A DNA stretch of 64,000 nt from Morinoia aosen (taxonomy: Eukaryota > Arthropoda > Malacostraca > Amphipoda > Talitridae). Below, in pieces: positions 12,701 through 25,900 of the stretch. Made by a program: the position numbers and the translations under genes. Position 1 is the first letter of the stretch, and the number at the start of each line of letters is the position of its first letter. The notes beneath the pieces were generated by a model. That model was not told the DNA's origin. It did not search any database and worked only from the letters and a program-made list of their open reading frames with translations. The DNA lies in NCBI GenBank assembly GCA_030386875.1, contig CM059560.1, positions 30,250,183 through 30,314,182 on the forward strand. The letters are read 5' to 3'.

Positions 12701-15700
12701 ATTCCTGGGTCATATATATCCACAGACATCCATTAGAACTGAACTTAAAAACCAGAGTAAGACTTGAGGAGTCGGTGTCAATAACCTTACTGCAGTCTGG
12801 CGTTATGAGGTGTGCGTGGAATTCATCATCTTTTCATTTAACCCTTATTCATCATCATTCCACCATTCATCACAACAAATCCGTCTTTTTATAGTTAATG
12901 CATGTTACCAGATGGCAAAATTTTTGTGTTTTCATATGTTAGAACGGATTTTCTCAGTTTTATCACCTATGTCATAAATGAAACATGCAAATAAAATATA
13001 ATACAGTATTTGAGCCCTATTTAATATGGTCTACCAGGATATGTTTGTCTAGGTTTACTAAAAATTAGTTGAGGGAGAAACATTATCAGGTCGTTGTCAT
13101 AGAAATATGAAAATACATTGAGTAAGTGGATTTTCTCTGACGATAAATATAATAATCAATTTAATGAATTCCAACAAACCATTACACCATTTTACCCAAT
13201 CCATTTCAAGGAGCCACAGCTTGGGTATGATGTAAGACGATATTGTTTAATTTCAGGATTTCAGTGTAAATGTTCTGTATTAGCAGTTAAGTCTCAATAA
13301 ATTGGTATGATTAGAAGCCCGACTTAACGTACGAGAGCTTCTCTGGGGGATACTGAATTGCTTTAAAATTGTCTAACTCATTCCGTGTGGTTTGTAGTAA
13401 CTTGATCGAGTAATCAAGTGGGGCATTGTTCGAATGAGTTCAATAATTGGCTATTTATGTTAAATAACATCGTTCAAAGCATGAACCCTTACAAGGGGAA
13501 GGAAACTCAATTAGCCAATTACGTTTGTGTGAGCTCTGCGGAGCAGCATGCTCCATGTACTCGTTACTCAGGTTTGTAAGGTTTTTATTAAGTTCATAAT
13601 AATAGGCCGACATCTGTTATGTGCTGGTTGATTCTTGTAAACATTTTTTTTAATCTGTTAACGTCAACTATCCAATTACGGAATTCGAACGAAATAGTCT
13701 TAATGAATTATCATTAGATAATGTTTCACTCTAGTTATAATCTGGACGCCGATACTCGGATCTGTTACAATAACACAGTACAAAAGTTTCAAATAGCAAT
13801 GAACATCGACATAAAAACAGTGACAGCGGCGCAGGGAGAAAAAGTCTTTCTTGATCGCGTAACAATGAAACAAACGGACTTGATTGCTCACATTTTCGTC
13901 TTATAAATTACAAAAAAACAGACCTCAAAGGATTTTCTTTCCAACAGCTTCTCTAGCACGCAAGGCTCCTCAAAAGAGCTGTTCAATACTCGTATTTCCG
14001 ACCTGTCATACCCTAAACGTTACAGAGCGTCGCTTTTGCGCCTGCTCGTATTTGAAAATTCCACTGGGAAATTTTTAATTTTAAGCTATGCAGAACAAAT
14101 TAATTTGAAAATTCTTTCACATGGGCATAATTATATGGTTCATGGCTCTCGTGCACTCTTACTAGGTCTCTTAAGCTTATCTTTGATAAGCTTAAAGAGG
14201 AAATTCAACAACATAAACGACGAGGAATGACGTTTATGTGATTAATTTTCAAAATCAGGAACAATTGAAATATCTAACACCTGAATTATCAAACATCAGA
14301 AATATGGTGCAGTCTTCAAATGCGATTATTAATCACAACTACTTTTTCTTTCCGCTAGGTGTTTGTTAGAAAAACAGCCGGTAGGACCTAAAAATTGCTT
14401 TGCCTAACACATGGAAACCAAACCATGAGACTTGAGTTAATTTGCATATGTTTCAGGACGTTGATATTGATATTTCCTATGTGACCTAGAGTTATTCGTA
14501 CGACCCTCTAGCTCACGGTGACACCTCACTTTGAGGAGACAATCCCTGGAGACAATAACGACTCAAGTCGTCAGCCTGTCAGGATGCGTTTTTCCGAGAG
14601 AAAGGGCCCGCTATGGAAGGCTATGAGCGATATTGGACAAGATCGTCCGCTGAGAGAGGCAAGCGAGAGCACTTTTTAAGAACATTTTCAGAGCGTATTT
14701 CTCGCTGGGCTTTGAGTATTTTTCCGGTTGTATGGGGAGGATTCTCGAGGTAAAAAGGAGGACCGGAAACAAAAAAAAACTTCGAGTTACGATGCAAATA
14801 GTTTAGACGAACTACCTACAATGTCGTAAAAAAGTTGAAAACGATGAATTATCTTGCGACGAATGTCAGAGTCTGTGGAACGATGAATGCGCTTAAAAAC
14901 AAATATTTTGCCCTAACTTTGAATGATGAAATAGAAACAAATAAATGGTGAAATCCAACTCTGCACCTACTGTATGATAGTTCCTTCTTCCGTCACTATG
15001 CAAGTAGTAGAAAATACAAAGTACAAATACTTTTATTCACTAAGTAAAAGTTAAAAGTATTGATTCAAAGTAGACTACCTGTATGTGTATTAAAATGAAG
15101 CACCCACCGTCATTTTATGCCTAGGAAGGATTGGTGCTTAGGTGGTTTTAGCCCCATATTGATTTATAAGAATTCATTAGTACATCAAATTGCACTGGCA
15201 AATCTTACTTCGCTCGCTGCTCATTTTTGCGTCAATTTTTATCAAGAAATGATAAACAAGGAACTATCCGTACTGCATTTTAGACGTATTTTGTACTTTA
15301 TTAAAGTGCATTTCAAGTGCTGCAAAAAAATGTAGTGAAAAATACATCAGCATCATTTTGGATATTTTTTTTACACATCAGTGCGCACAGCTTGAATCAG
15401 GTAAAAGAAAAATTCATTTCTCAGTCGAGCTAGAATCTGACCAAAAGTATTCAGTTTTTGCTCAAGACTTCAGTTTTTCTTAAATTTAAAACAAGACTTT
15501 GTAATTAGGAGCATTTCCACGCACGCCAAATATTTGCAGTCCAAAAGAAAAATAAGAATGGCCTTCCCCGTACGACCAATGCTCAGAACTCCTCAACGTA
15601 GCCCACCTGTGCTATTTTGGCTGAATTCGGCCAGTGGCTCTAAATTTCCAGGTAAGAAAATAGAAAAAATTACCCAGAAAAATTTCTCGACAGCGGGGAG

Positions 15701-17165
15701 CAACCAATGAAGGTCTCTATTTATAGGCTTTCTTAGACTGCTGGAAAAATGGAAACGTTACGCAACAGAAACCGTTTATTGAACGAAGCTGTTTAAAGGG
15801 GAATGTTCAAACCCTGATTTTGTCGTTTTTTAAATAACATGCTACATCACTGCACAAAAGTTAAAATTCTAGATCAAATTTAGCCGTAAGTAGGCAATTT
15901 AGATACATATTCATAACTACTTGAGTTTCATTTAACTCAAAAGTGTATTTTAGAACAATTTTATAGAGTACTCAAAATTTTCTCGCCTATATTTATCAAC
16001 ATTTTAATCGCAAGATATCACACCAAATCTGTAATCCTTCGCTGTGGTCGTACACGTATAGACGCCGCAATTTTCTGCAAGCGCGTATCCGAGCTACACC
16101 TCTGGCTTCATATTCGGAAGCGTCGCAGGCAGCCGTTTTCTTGTCGGAATTCATAAGTGACCATAAAATCGAGGATCCCTGTTTCTCATTCCCGTACGAT
16201 GCTAGAGGCATACAGAGCTTCCACAATTGTTAGATCTGCTTAGTCTTGAAACATGCAGCTTGTGTGCAGCAATGCTCTTATCATGCAATTGGCTTATTAT
16301 GAGCAGCAGTAGATCATAAAATTCTGGAATGGTATGATGAAAATTCTTTGAAAACACAACACTTCTCCCCCAGTAGCACGACTGTGAAGCAAACGGGTAA
16401 ATTTTAGACGGATCGCAAATTTTTCCCAATTTTGCGGAAAAAAATCACAGCACCAGAATAACATTGAGCTCAGCGCAAAAATGAATGAAAAAAATTGAAT
16501 AAATAATAATCTAGATCAAAACATAACGTGAAGAGCCCACAATAAACACCGACGGAGGAAAGCTAGTTTTTTTTTAATCTGCTTTAGAAAAACAACGAAT
16601 GGATCTGTAGTTTGTTAGCAAACTCGCGAGTAAAAACAAGCAATATGGAGCCCATGAGGCTATTACCACTGTCCATTTATTTTTGCGTGCAGTGTTGAGT
16701 TGGTGTGAGGCCGGCGAGCGAGAGCAGCGGATTAGGTCTTGATGAAGTCCAAAAACAAGTTAGGGGCGTCGCTCCCGCCGCCCCTGAGATTGATTCCTAA
16801 AGTTTTACGGGTCGCACATGGACAAAAGCTTGATTGCTCTTCTTAATGGCACTTTGTCAACAAGTGAGCATGCAAAGCGTCGGGAAAAATCGGCGCATTT
16901 ATTAACAAGATCTGAGAATAGGTACATCGTTTTGAGGGGTACTGGTCATGGACGTCATGAAACACAAGTTCACATGAGAAGACTCGGAGCAGTGTGAGGT
17001 ACTTTAGTTAGAGTGCAGAATGATAACTTATGGCCGTGGTAGAGCTGCTACGTTCTTGGGGGAATTAAAGGAAGCTGTTGCGAAGTAACCTTAGCAGTTG
17101 GGTTAACTAAGCTGTACATGCTTGCTCAATTTCATTTGATCAAGAATAAAACGAAGTCAAGAAAA
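9730..17165. other. Unassigned non-coding stretch
   Basis: Seven kilobases with no frame above about 100 codons and no recognisable domain. The only structure I noted is a short hairpin at 14,168-14,199. A small GC-richer patch lies at 16,700-16,800. Confidence 0.5.
14168..14199. repeat. Short perfect-core hairpin
   Basis: taagcttatc at 14,072+100 (14,172-14,181) and gataagctta at 14,185-14,194 pair perfectly across a ttt loop, extended by ctct/agag with one bulge. No following T-run makes it terminator-like, and its function is unknown. Confidence 0.6.
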
Positions 17166-17170
17166 CCAAG

Positions 17171-17199
17171 AATAAAACCACGTTTTACGTGGTTTTATT
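17171..17199. repeat. 13 bp perfect hairpin with ttt loop
   Basis: aataaaaccacgt (17,171-17,183) is followed by ttt and its exact reverse complement (17,187-17,199). It stands alone in AT-rich DNA with no neighbouring gene, and may be a cruciform-prone site or a replication scar. Confidence 0.75.
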
Positions 17200-19050
17200 C
17201 CTGACGAAACTTAGATTTCCAAGACAAGTACCCATCTTTGTAATTTCATTTGAGTACCGTCACAAGCTCTCAAATGCGTCGGTAGTTGGGTGAATTTTTG
17301 TATAACAATGAAAACTGAATTACTATAAACCATAATCGATTTTAAAGGATTGTTAGGAGTAAGGGGACTCATGCAACCTTAAGGCTGATTCTGAAACTTG
17401 GTTTCTGAAACCCGCAATCTTGTCCGGGAAACATGAACCAGGAAATTCAAAGTTGGGATCTAAAATTTGAAATTCAGAATTTCATACCATGAAAAACTAA
17501 AAATCTCAATTTTTGTTGCTTCATTAGGTGCAGAATTTTCGAAATAGTGTAGAGATTTGTGTCGCATCTTTTGCGTAACAATCATCCCAATACAGTATAG
17601 GCTCTTTTTTATGGTGATTCTTTTCGTAATATGGGTCAGCATTTCATTCTCAAGTTTCCCTCAAGTTGTATTGTGAATATTGCGTTGCACGGGTGTTGCA
17701 GAGAAAAATAATTCATTTTGTAACCCCAAATCAAAGTTTGTTGCAACTCATTCAATGCGCTTCTAAAAAGGAATTGAATTAAGGTCTTTAAAGGAATTGA
17801 ATTTAAGTTTTTAACAACCTGCGCATTTTTACAAAAATTTTCCCACGTACTTTCTGATCACTTGTTATAGACGAGCGAGTTTTTAAAATTCGCCTTCAAA
17901 ATTCGCCCTCAAACAAATTCCAAATCTCATTCTGTGCCTAAAGCATTCTCGCCTGCAGCCTCGAGCCTCCTTCATCAATTTACTCACGCAAAACTTCCAC
18001 TTAGAAATGTTCAAAAAAAGTATTTTTTTTTTCTTGCAGCAATATTAGGCAGTAGAACTACAGCAAAGAGCATTTCGAGGGCTTACTCCATTTCCAGCGG
18101 AGCTGCGAACTGTTCAAAGCCGATTAAAAACTAACGTTGTGTACGCTAATTACGGAGCGTTTGTCAGGACACGTTTTCTTAATTCTGTGGGGAAAATTTG
18201 TAGCAATTTTAAAGGCGTAACAGACAGACCGACAGGCAATACTGATGAAAACGACGTTTAAATGCCTGGCGTCGGACTTGGTGAACTTTCACTTGCGCCT
18301 GAATAAAGAATGTCATTTCATGAACGAAACCTTAGCGAAAGAATTGAAAATAAATAATTATCAAATCGGTGAGCTCATAGCGAAAATCCTCTACTTTGTT
18401 TTGTATTCTGAAAAATATTCTCCAGCTCTAGTAAAATAATGATATTTATAAAGAGTACAGATTTTTTTTACGTTGCCATTGAGCAAAAATAAATTTTGCA
18501 TTTCATTTACATAAAGTTTTCCGTAACTTGGGTTCCATAGCTAATTAATACGTATGAAACTAACAAACACCAGTTTTAAACTACTATATGCTGTAAAACT
18601 TCTGTTTTTTATGTCCCTCATCCTAAGTTGCATTCATGCAGCGAGAAATTTTGATATGAAACATAAAACTTGTTTTCCATAATGTTGTAAAATAAAACAA
18701 TTTTTCCTTGTGCATCAACGAATGAAGAGATCATCTATTAATTAGGAAGCACCGTGTGTTACGATAAATTACAGCAAGACGAGTTGCGTTTAATAAACAA
18801 ATCATGAAATTATTTTGAGAAGGAAACAAAGTTCCTTTTAGTGATCCACTCATCTCAAAATTCGAGTACGTTTAACAAGAGCATGTAAAACAAAAATGCG
18901 TTTTCCTCTTTAGTACCTTTCCTAAACGCTTCAAAACACGTCAGGGACTGAAAAATCATCAACAAGAACGAGGATTTTCTGCAAATTATCAGATGTACTC
19001 TACTATCAGTGCGCAGTACTGTTTCACGTCGGCATACTCTAATGGTTTAC
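17200..19050. other. Unassigned non-coding stretch
   Basis: AT-rich sequence. Frames of 60-66 codons have no motif, and no repeats beyond short local duplications were seen. Confidence 0.5.
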
Positions 19051-19052
19051 TA

Positions 19053-19195
19053 TTTCAGTATTGAAAGTAGTGTTTCTGAAGAAGCGATGATAGGTTTCCA
19101 ACGATGGAAGTGTTCATGTTGCATTGAACATGTACCCCTTCCATTGTTAGAAACTTATCATCGGTCCTTCAGAAACACTACTTTGAATACTGAAA
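19053..19195. repeat. 143 nt long-stem hairpin
   Basis: The left arm begins tttcagtattgaaagtagtg and the right arm ends with its near-exact reverse complement (cactactttgaatactgaaa). Pairing continues inward through gtttctgaag and gatgatagg/ttatcatc to a tip of catgtt-gcattg-aacatg. The stem is about 65 bp with few mismatches. It is longer than a normal animal pre-miRNA; a small palindromic MITE or a hairpin-RNA source fits better. No flanking target duplication was found. Confidence 0.85.
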
Positions 19196-19199
19196 ATTC

Positions 19200-20190
19200 A
19201 TAACTTGATCTCCGCTGCAGAAGAAATTCCAATGCTGTATACTCTCAAAATTTTTATTCATATTTCCTGGGCAAAAAATCACATTATAATATTGTTATAT
19301 TGTTCGTTATTAATTCTTATTTTGAAATATGAAGTAAAAAGTCACTACAATGGACATCATAAATAAATGTTAATCTAAACTACCAATATTTTAGACCATT
19401 TTTCCGACGCTTCGATAACGCAATCGATAAAAGCGCTTTAGAAAGTGCTGTAGCAGCCCGCTCGGCTGCTGTAGGCTCCATATAAAACGTCATGCCATAA
19501 GCTTTGCTTAAAATCTCGAGCAGGTCCTGAACATTTTCGAAAGATAGTCATGACATGATTTTTCCCAAGAATTGGTGACAGTTGATTTCTTCAATAAATT
19601 TAAAAGTTATGAGCGATTTCGTCTGTTAGAATGGTTTCGTAGGTTTAAACCACGTTGGACGGTCCGCGTTTTTTGTCAGCCAATGGGCAAAGTTGGCAAT
19701 AGATTCAACATTGTCCGAAAATTCATTTAGTTTCATCCCTGTGTGGGGAGCGAAAGTTGTTTCAACTGGAATGGAGCAGCTCTTCTAACTTATTGGGAAG
19801 ACTGATGCTTGCACAAGTCCTTTTTTAGAATTAGGATTTGCCGTAACAGTATTTGAGGCTAGTGCTTTCCGAAAAATGGCATGTTGGCGGAGTCTGTTCA
19901 ATCTAGAATATGCTGCGCTGAGTGCGTCGGCCTTACACTTACAGTGATGTCTGCATGGAACCAGAATCGGAACAGGACAATTCAATTCCCTCTGTTATCA
20001 CAAGCGAATTTTTTAGAGTTGCGACATGTTATGCCAAATCTTTATTCGTGGCTTTTATATAAAGCTATAGCATATTGGTTTCAAATGATAGAAAAACTGG
20101 AAAAATTGGACCGCTCTTGTATGAGAATGAATGAGCTCGCTGACTGACGTGGGGCACTCTGCTGGATGCAATGATGTCTTCTGAAATAAA
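19200..20190. other. Unassigned non-coding stretch
   Basis: No convincing frame, repeat or RNA gene seen. Confidence 0.5.
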
Positions 20191-20196
20191 ACAGTA

Positions 20197-20326
20197 GATG
20201 CACCGTACAAGCACTCACCCCGCCTGCAGTAAGATCTGTGGATGCACCGTACAAACACTCACCCCGCCTGCAGCAGAACAATGGATGCACCGTACAAACA
20301 CTCACCCCGCCTGTAGCAGTAGTAGG
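20197..20326. repeat. Three-copy tandem repeat, unit 43-44 bp
   Basis: Starts of gatgcaccgtacaa at 20,197, 20,241 and 20,284, each followed by cactcaccccgcctg. The copies are highly similar. Overlapping frames on both strands are by-products of the repeat. Confidence 0.9.
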
Positions 20327-20329
20327 ATG

Positions 20330-22330
20330 CACAAGAACTGGCGCAACAGGAAGCAAGTCTCCGACTCCGCCATGTTTCTTGCTTGTTCGATCTTTGTGCC
20401 AAAAATCTGCTTTCAAGTCATCAAAGTGACGTACACCAATATTTGATGCGTGGACATCCTCACGAGGTCTTGACGTTTACATCAAGGAGAATATTCAGTA
20501 ATTTCAAATCCTGAAAACCTGAAATAGTGAAGCCTGAAAATAATCAGGAATTAGGTACACTTAAACATGTAATTTCTGCCCTATTTTCTGTGCATTCGAT
20601 TGGTATTTTAATGAAGGTGTGCCTAAAATTTAAGGGAGTTGTAGAAAATCAGTGTAAAATTCAATGCAATAAAATATAATTTAGGATACTTATAGAGCAC
20701 CTCGCTACATGGACAAAAGATGCTTTGGAAAGGAGAAATACTTAAAGTTAATAACCTAAATCGTTTTTTAATACATCCATATCCCTCGTGGAAATAAAAT
20801 CATTCTTCTATGAATAAAATATACACTTTCCTGATAAATTTAAACATTTCTGAACAGCTGTCATGAGCTAGGCAATGAATTACACAGAGCTGACAGCAAA
20901 TGATCGCAGTGTCATTTCAAGTAGAGAAGTTATGCGAGCTTCTCTGCCGCATTCTAATTTGCGTGGTGAGATCAAGCGCCATGGTAATTAGTTGGTGCAG
21001 CGTGCTGGTCTGAAATACAGTCGATCTCATCGATGTTCATCTGATAAGTATGTATTTCAAAGCACGGCAATACTAAATTGTACTGTGATCACATAATACT
21101 TAACTTTTAATCGTGAATAATATATTCACAGAGGAGAATTCAAGTAATTAAAATTTAACATGAAAGTAAAATGCTAATGCAAATGCTGGCTCTTGAATCT
21201 ATTCAAAATCTGCGAGTGAAATTTGAGCTTAATGTATCTGGAATTTACTTGAGAGGCAGAAATTTTTCTTATATAATTAACGGCGGATCGAAAGGGCAAA
21301 CAACGCTCGCTTCAAATTCCCCGAATTTCAAAATACGAGTATATACTCGCTTATATCTTTCTCTCCCCCTACAGGAGTAATTAGCTCTTAGATGAAAAAA
21401 CACAGGGCGCACAAAAATATCAATGTGAAAATCCATATTCTTATGAGAATCAAGATTTCTCACGTTCGTTTATCTCCAATAGAAATAGAACAGGCAAAAC
21501 GTAACTTTACTTGAGAGACGGTCAAGGCCTGCCTCATATTGAGTGTGAATTAATATACAGAAAATCTTCATTCGTTAATTCAACAGGATAACAAAGTGCA
21601 CATGTCATCATGTAGTGATAGTACATGGTCACTAAAACGTGATCATTTCTTACACACTCTCAAAATTGTGATATATTGTAACATATTTTACTGAAATCTA
21701 GCCAAAATCAATATTTTAAATTTTATCATCATACAATCTAAGTTAATCTTAATAACCTTAATCTTAACAATATAAGGTAATCTAAGTTAATCCAATTTAA
21801 GTTAGATATTTTGAGCTTTATCATGATACAATCTAAGATTATTTGTACGGCCAAGTTGTGTGCTACTAGAACCTTGCATACATGCTTTGTAATAATGAAA
21901 TTATATGCGATGTCAATTAATTTATGTTTTTTGCAGTAAGATTCAATTTGCTTTGCTCATTAGGATTTGAAAAAAGTCTTTGCGCTTCGGGAATTTTTGA
22001 TTTAAATAATTTTCTCTATATCTCGAGAGACTTGTTCTCTGATCTAAGTCTTTATCCAACTGCAATGCAATCTGTTGCTGCAGTTCCATTACACTGTGAA
22101 GTATCGTCTCAGGTATTATAAGACCGATGGGGATAAATTATCTCATTAAAAGCTAAAAGAATTTTAAAATTCTGCAGAAATTAATCGTATTTTATTTTGA
22201 AGTTTTTAAATCTTCTGCGACTTATTTACACAAATTAATTAAATCTCATGCAATTTCAACAACATAGGTAGTTATCATCGTAGAATTATACGATCAACTA
22301 GTTTAGCAATAATTTTTCATGATTCAATTT
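20330..22330. other. Unassigned non-coding stretch
   Basis: AT-rich DNA with short reiterated ctaagttaatc motifs at 21,735-21,830. No gene recognised. Confidence 0.5.
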
Positions 22331-22822
22331 TTACAAGAAGTAGAAAACCGTACGCACACATCTTGTTAGTATGATAACTGTGACCCGCAAACTGCCAGCG
22401 ATGCAGACATTCCTTCCTATCGAGCTAGGGCGAACACTATAAAGAGAAAAACACCGCATACAGTAAAAATGTCGAATGCTGGATGCTAACCAAAACAATT
22501 CCCAAAATCTCCGCGCAAATCCTAAAATCCCTATTGTGGTTATGAAACACCGCCATTGAAATAGGACCAAAATACTGGAAAACTTTTTCATACTCGGGCC
22601 CGAAACTTTATTTGCAGCATTGCAGTCATTTGCTGTGAAAACACGATGTGAAAATTGTGGGAGCCACTCTAAGTCCCCGCAGACGTTATGCTCTCGCTTT
22701 TTATTCGGCCGTGAAGAACATGAGTTGCCCGGAGGCAGCGATGCACTGGTTATGATTGTGTCATCTGGAGTTTGTAGGATGCTTTCTTGGGGCTGCTTGA
22801 CTTTATAGGATGTTTTATGCAA
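22331..22822 (-). CDS. Unrecognised 163-codon open frame, doubtful
   Basis: The longest frame in the window that is not explained by a mobile element or tandem array. It starts at 22,822 on the minus strand and has a mixed, partly hydrophobic composition. It has no domain I recognise, no signal peptide, and no paired splice sites that I could fix. Its 5' part overlaps a degenerate tandem repeat at 22,774-22,905. A chance frame is the simplest reading, and a diverged host exon is possible. Confidence 0.15.
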   Translation of the reverse strand: MHKTSYKVKQPQESILQTPDDTIITSASLPPGNSCSSRPNKKREHNVCGDLEWLPQFSHRVFTANDCNAANKVSGPSMKKFSSILVLFQWRCFITTIGILGFARRFWELFWLASSIRHFYCMRCFSLYSVRPSSIGRNVCIAGSLRVTVIILTRCVRTVFYFL

Positions 22823-22905
22823 GTTACTTTCATGGGTTTGCTTGAGTTTATAGGATTTTTTTATGGAAGTTTCTTTCTTTGGATTCTTTGAGTTTATAAT
22901 ATATA
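22774..22905. repeat. Degenerate tandem repeat, three copies of about 50 bp
   Basis: Three units each containing tagga(t/g), a gtt-rich stretch with a ctttc-type core, and a gtttgcttgagtttata-like end. The copies differ by substitutions and small indels. Confidence 0.5.
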
Positions 22906-22909
22906 ATAA

Positions 22910-25900
22910 CTAGAGAAAACTTTCTATGGGTAAAAGTGTAAATATAGTGCTGTTGCTGAAGGACTTCAAAACCAATGTAATAGACTGTTTTTTAACCCAT
23001 TTTAGTCCAAAAATGTCTGATATTAGATACACATTTAAGTAGTTTGTAATTTTACGGTAAACAGAGGTCTTAGATTCTGCAACTTTCGTGAACAAAGAAA
23101 ATATAAGATATTTAAATCTCTGTCAGTTCTTTGATGTATTTAAAGCAAAGACACAAAAGTACAAAGTGGCACATAATACACTACCTGATACCATTATAAA
23201 GTGGTGCTCCAATTTAATAAAATAATTCTAAATCTTACTAAAGAAAATTCAATTAGGATCACTATACGTGCCGTGACTATCACGTCATTTGTCTTATGCA
23301 ACTATTTCTATAACTTTAAGCAAGCTTTAATTACTTTTGCTGAGCTCACGCCCCTGTGCATTATTATCTGCTAAAGCACGTGTTCGTCAATAATTTAAAT
23401 TGTCCCAAGATACGATTTCTACCTTTGCGGTGTCTTATGCACGTGGTCCTACGGGTTCTCTAATTTTTCGGCACAAGATTTTGCTCGCTGAGAATGTATC
23501 GTTTAATTAGGATTTCGCTATACTGGCCCTGATCTTAAACTAAAATTAATTTATGAGCAGCTGTGCTTTTTTAAAATATCTGCTCCAATTGTTAATTTCT
23601 ATTCCCTATAACAATGATGGAGGGCCGCTGAATAATCTAGCCTTCATTTCTAATGTTCCGATTCCTTCCTCTAAAATCACGACTCGTTTTTTAACGTTTT
23701 TGATACGGGAAAAGGAAAGTGGATTTACATCATTTTCAATACAAAAAATCTACGATTTTTTTATTGAATACAAAAATCTTTGATTACGGTGAGAGCACAA
23801 AAATCTATGATTCAACTAACTTCAACTAACTCCAAGTTGATTCAACAAAGCAACTTTTTTCGTAAGCTTAGATGTCCGAACTATAAGACCTAACTTTTGC
23901 CTAGGAAAAATACTTTTAAGAGGGCAATGCATCACACACAGAATACATAAGCACATGATATATAAATATAACCTCAACCTCAAATTGACGTTTGAAAAAG
24001 AAAACATTTATACAATTTTTGGCCTTTTTTGTTAACGTACAGTATAATTTTGACTACATTTTTTATTGCTTTACTATTATTTGATGATAAGAATTTAGAA
24101 TGAGTGCATCTCTCGCATTCCCACAAACAAGTATTTGAAAATAACCCATAATATTATGACACCAACATTTCACTTCTCCGACAAAAAGTTATAACATTAA
24201 TATGGAAAATTAAGTCTAAAAGTGCGTTACCAATGAGTCTTCATAGATAATATAAACGTCTTTCGCATTATTTTCAAAGTTACAAAAACATTTCAATGTA
24301 TTAACCTATACAAATTTTTTTTTAAATATTAGGACACACAAAACCCTGCGGACACTGCGCCTAACATTTAATTACCCTCGTGCGCCGGTACATGTGTGGA
24401 ATGCATTTGAAAGAGTGCTGCAGGCGAGTTAGATTGATTGCAATTTGTCTTGATGTTGTTGATTTCATGTATGAAAGCTTTCAGGAAAATGTATAAATAG
24501 AATGACATTTCGATAGGTTATTAATGTCCTTGAAATAATAAAAATCTAGAAGATCTTAACGCGGGGTTAATTTTCGAAAAATTAGATGTCAGCTGAAAAG
24601 ATGTGGTAAAACATTTCTTGTTAAACAAAACCTTGGATAAATCAAACGATGAAATGGCTTACGAGCAAGTCTGTTAGAGTCCTGCTTTACTGAGCCGCTG
24701 CATAGCCTCAAGTCTTACTTACATGAGACTCAAAACAGATATGAAAACAGCGCTTTCCTTTCTGCGTCTAGCATTTGGACATTGCCACATACAAACTATA
24801 AATATCTTCTATACAACTCGAGAAGGGCTTGAACTGAAAATTGCAAAAATAATGTTCTTCATTGAATTTTTTAAATAAGTTCATCTTTTTTGTAGGTTTT
24901 TTGGGTGTGGTTTTGCTAAACTCTATTTCATCTAGGGCTTTACGCTTTTCACCTTCCATTCCTCTAGTTTACCTCCAGCTTACATTTTTATTTGGCAGCA
25001 TGTGTCAGGGTTTTTCATGTACATTTTTCAATCAAACGTTTCATACGGAATGCTCGTACAAGATTTCTAAATAATTGATGTAATTTAAAAAGAAACGCAT
25101 GATGTAAGCGCTCAGATCAAAAAGGCCATGTGAAAAAACACAGTCGAAGAGAAGCATTGACTTTCAGTTAAAACCCTAAAATGAGTTACATCAAACATGA
25201 ACAGTAACAGAGGAATAAACTTCTCTGAAAAATTCCACATGAGGTGTAAAAATGGAGAAAATTGCAAAGCACAGCGAATAAATATTATTAACAAATACTG
25301 GCCGAATGTCTACATGCCTTGACAACCTACGCATACGTGCTACAAAATTAACAATGCAGTCTCCTGTTATCTTATTATTACAAAATTGTTTACTACAATG
25401 AAAGACGATGATAGTGTAGTGACTACTCTATACTTTAGTTACCCTTCAACTCTACTTGTAGTGCTTTGCCTCAGTTACCCCTCAACTCTTGACTCGATCG
25501 AATCAAGTGTTTAAGAAATGTGAGATTTAGCAATTTAATTAATATATGTTCATGAGCGTTCCGTCTTCTACTTGGTATTCAACACTCAGACAAGTAGAAG
25601 CTTAAGCAAAACCGCAACCGCACTTGCCCTAATGGAACCAACAGCACAAGTAGCATCAACTGGTCTCACAATACGGTATATGCTCGTCAGGTTCTGTTGT
25701 TTTTCACCCTGAATTTTTAAGTGAGAAATGTCTCAGAATTCAGTTTTCTAAAGGAACAAATTAGGCGAAATATAGAACATGATTTTTAAAACCAGTGTCT
25801 TGTATTCTATAACATTCTTTTTCTCAACTTTCCTTTGACCCGAGCTTTTCTTTGAGACTTTTTCATGTATTTTTCTCCGCTCTAAGCTCAAGTCTCCGAT

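Noticed and set aside
19053-19195. Conventional microRNA precursor
   Set aside because: The stem is about 65 bp, much longer than animal pre-miRNAs, and pairing is too uniform.
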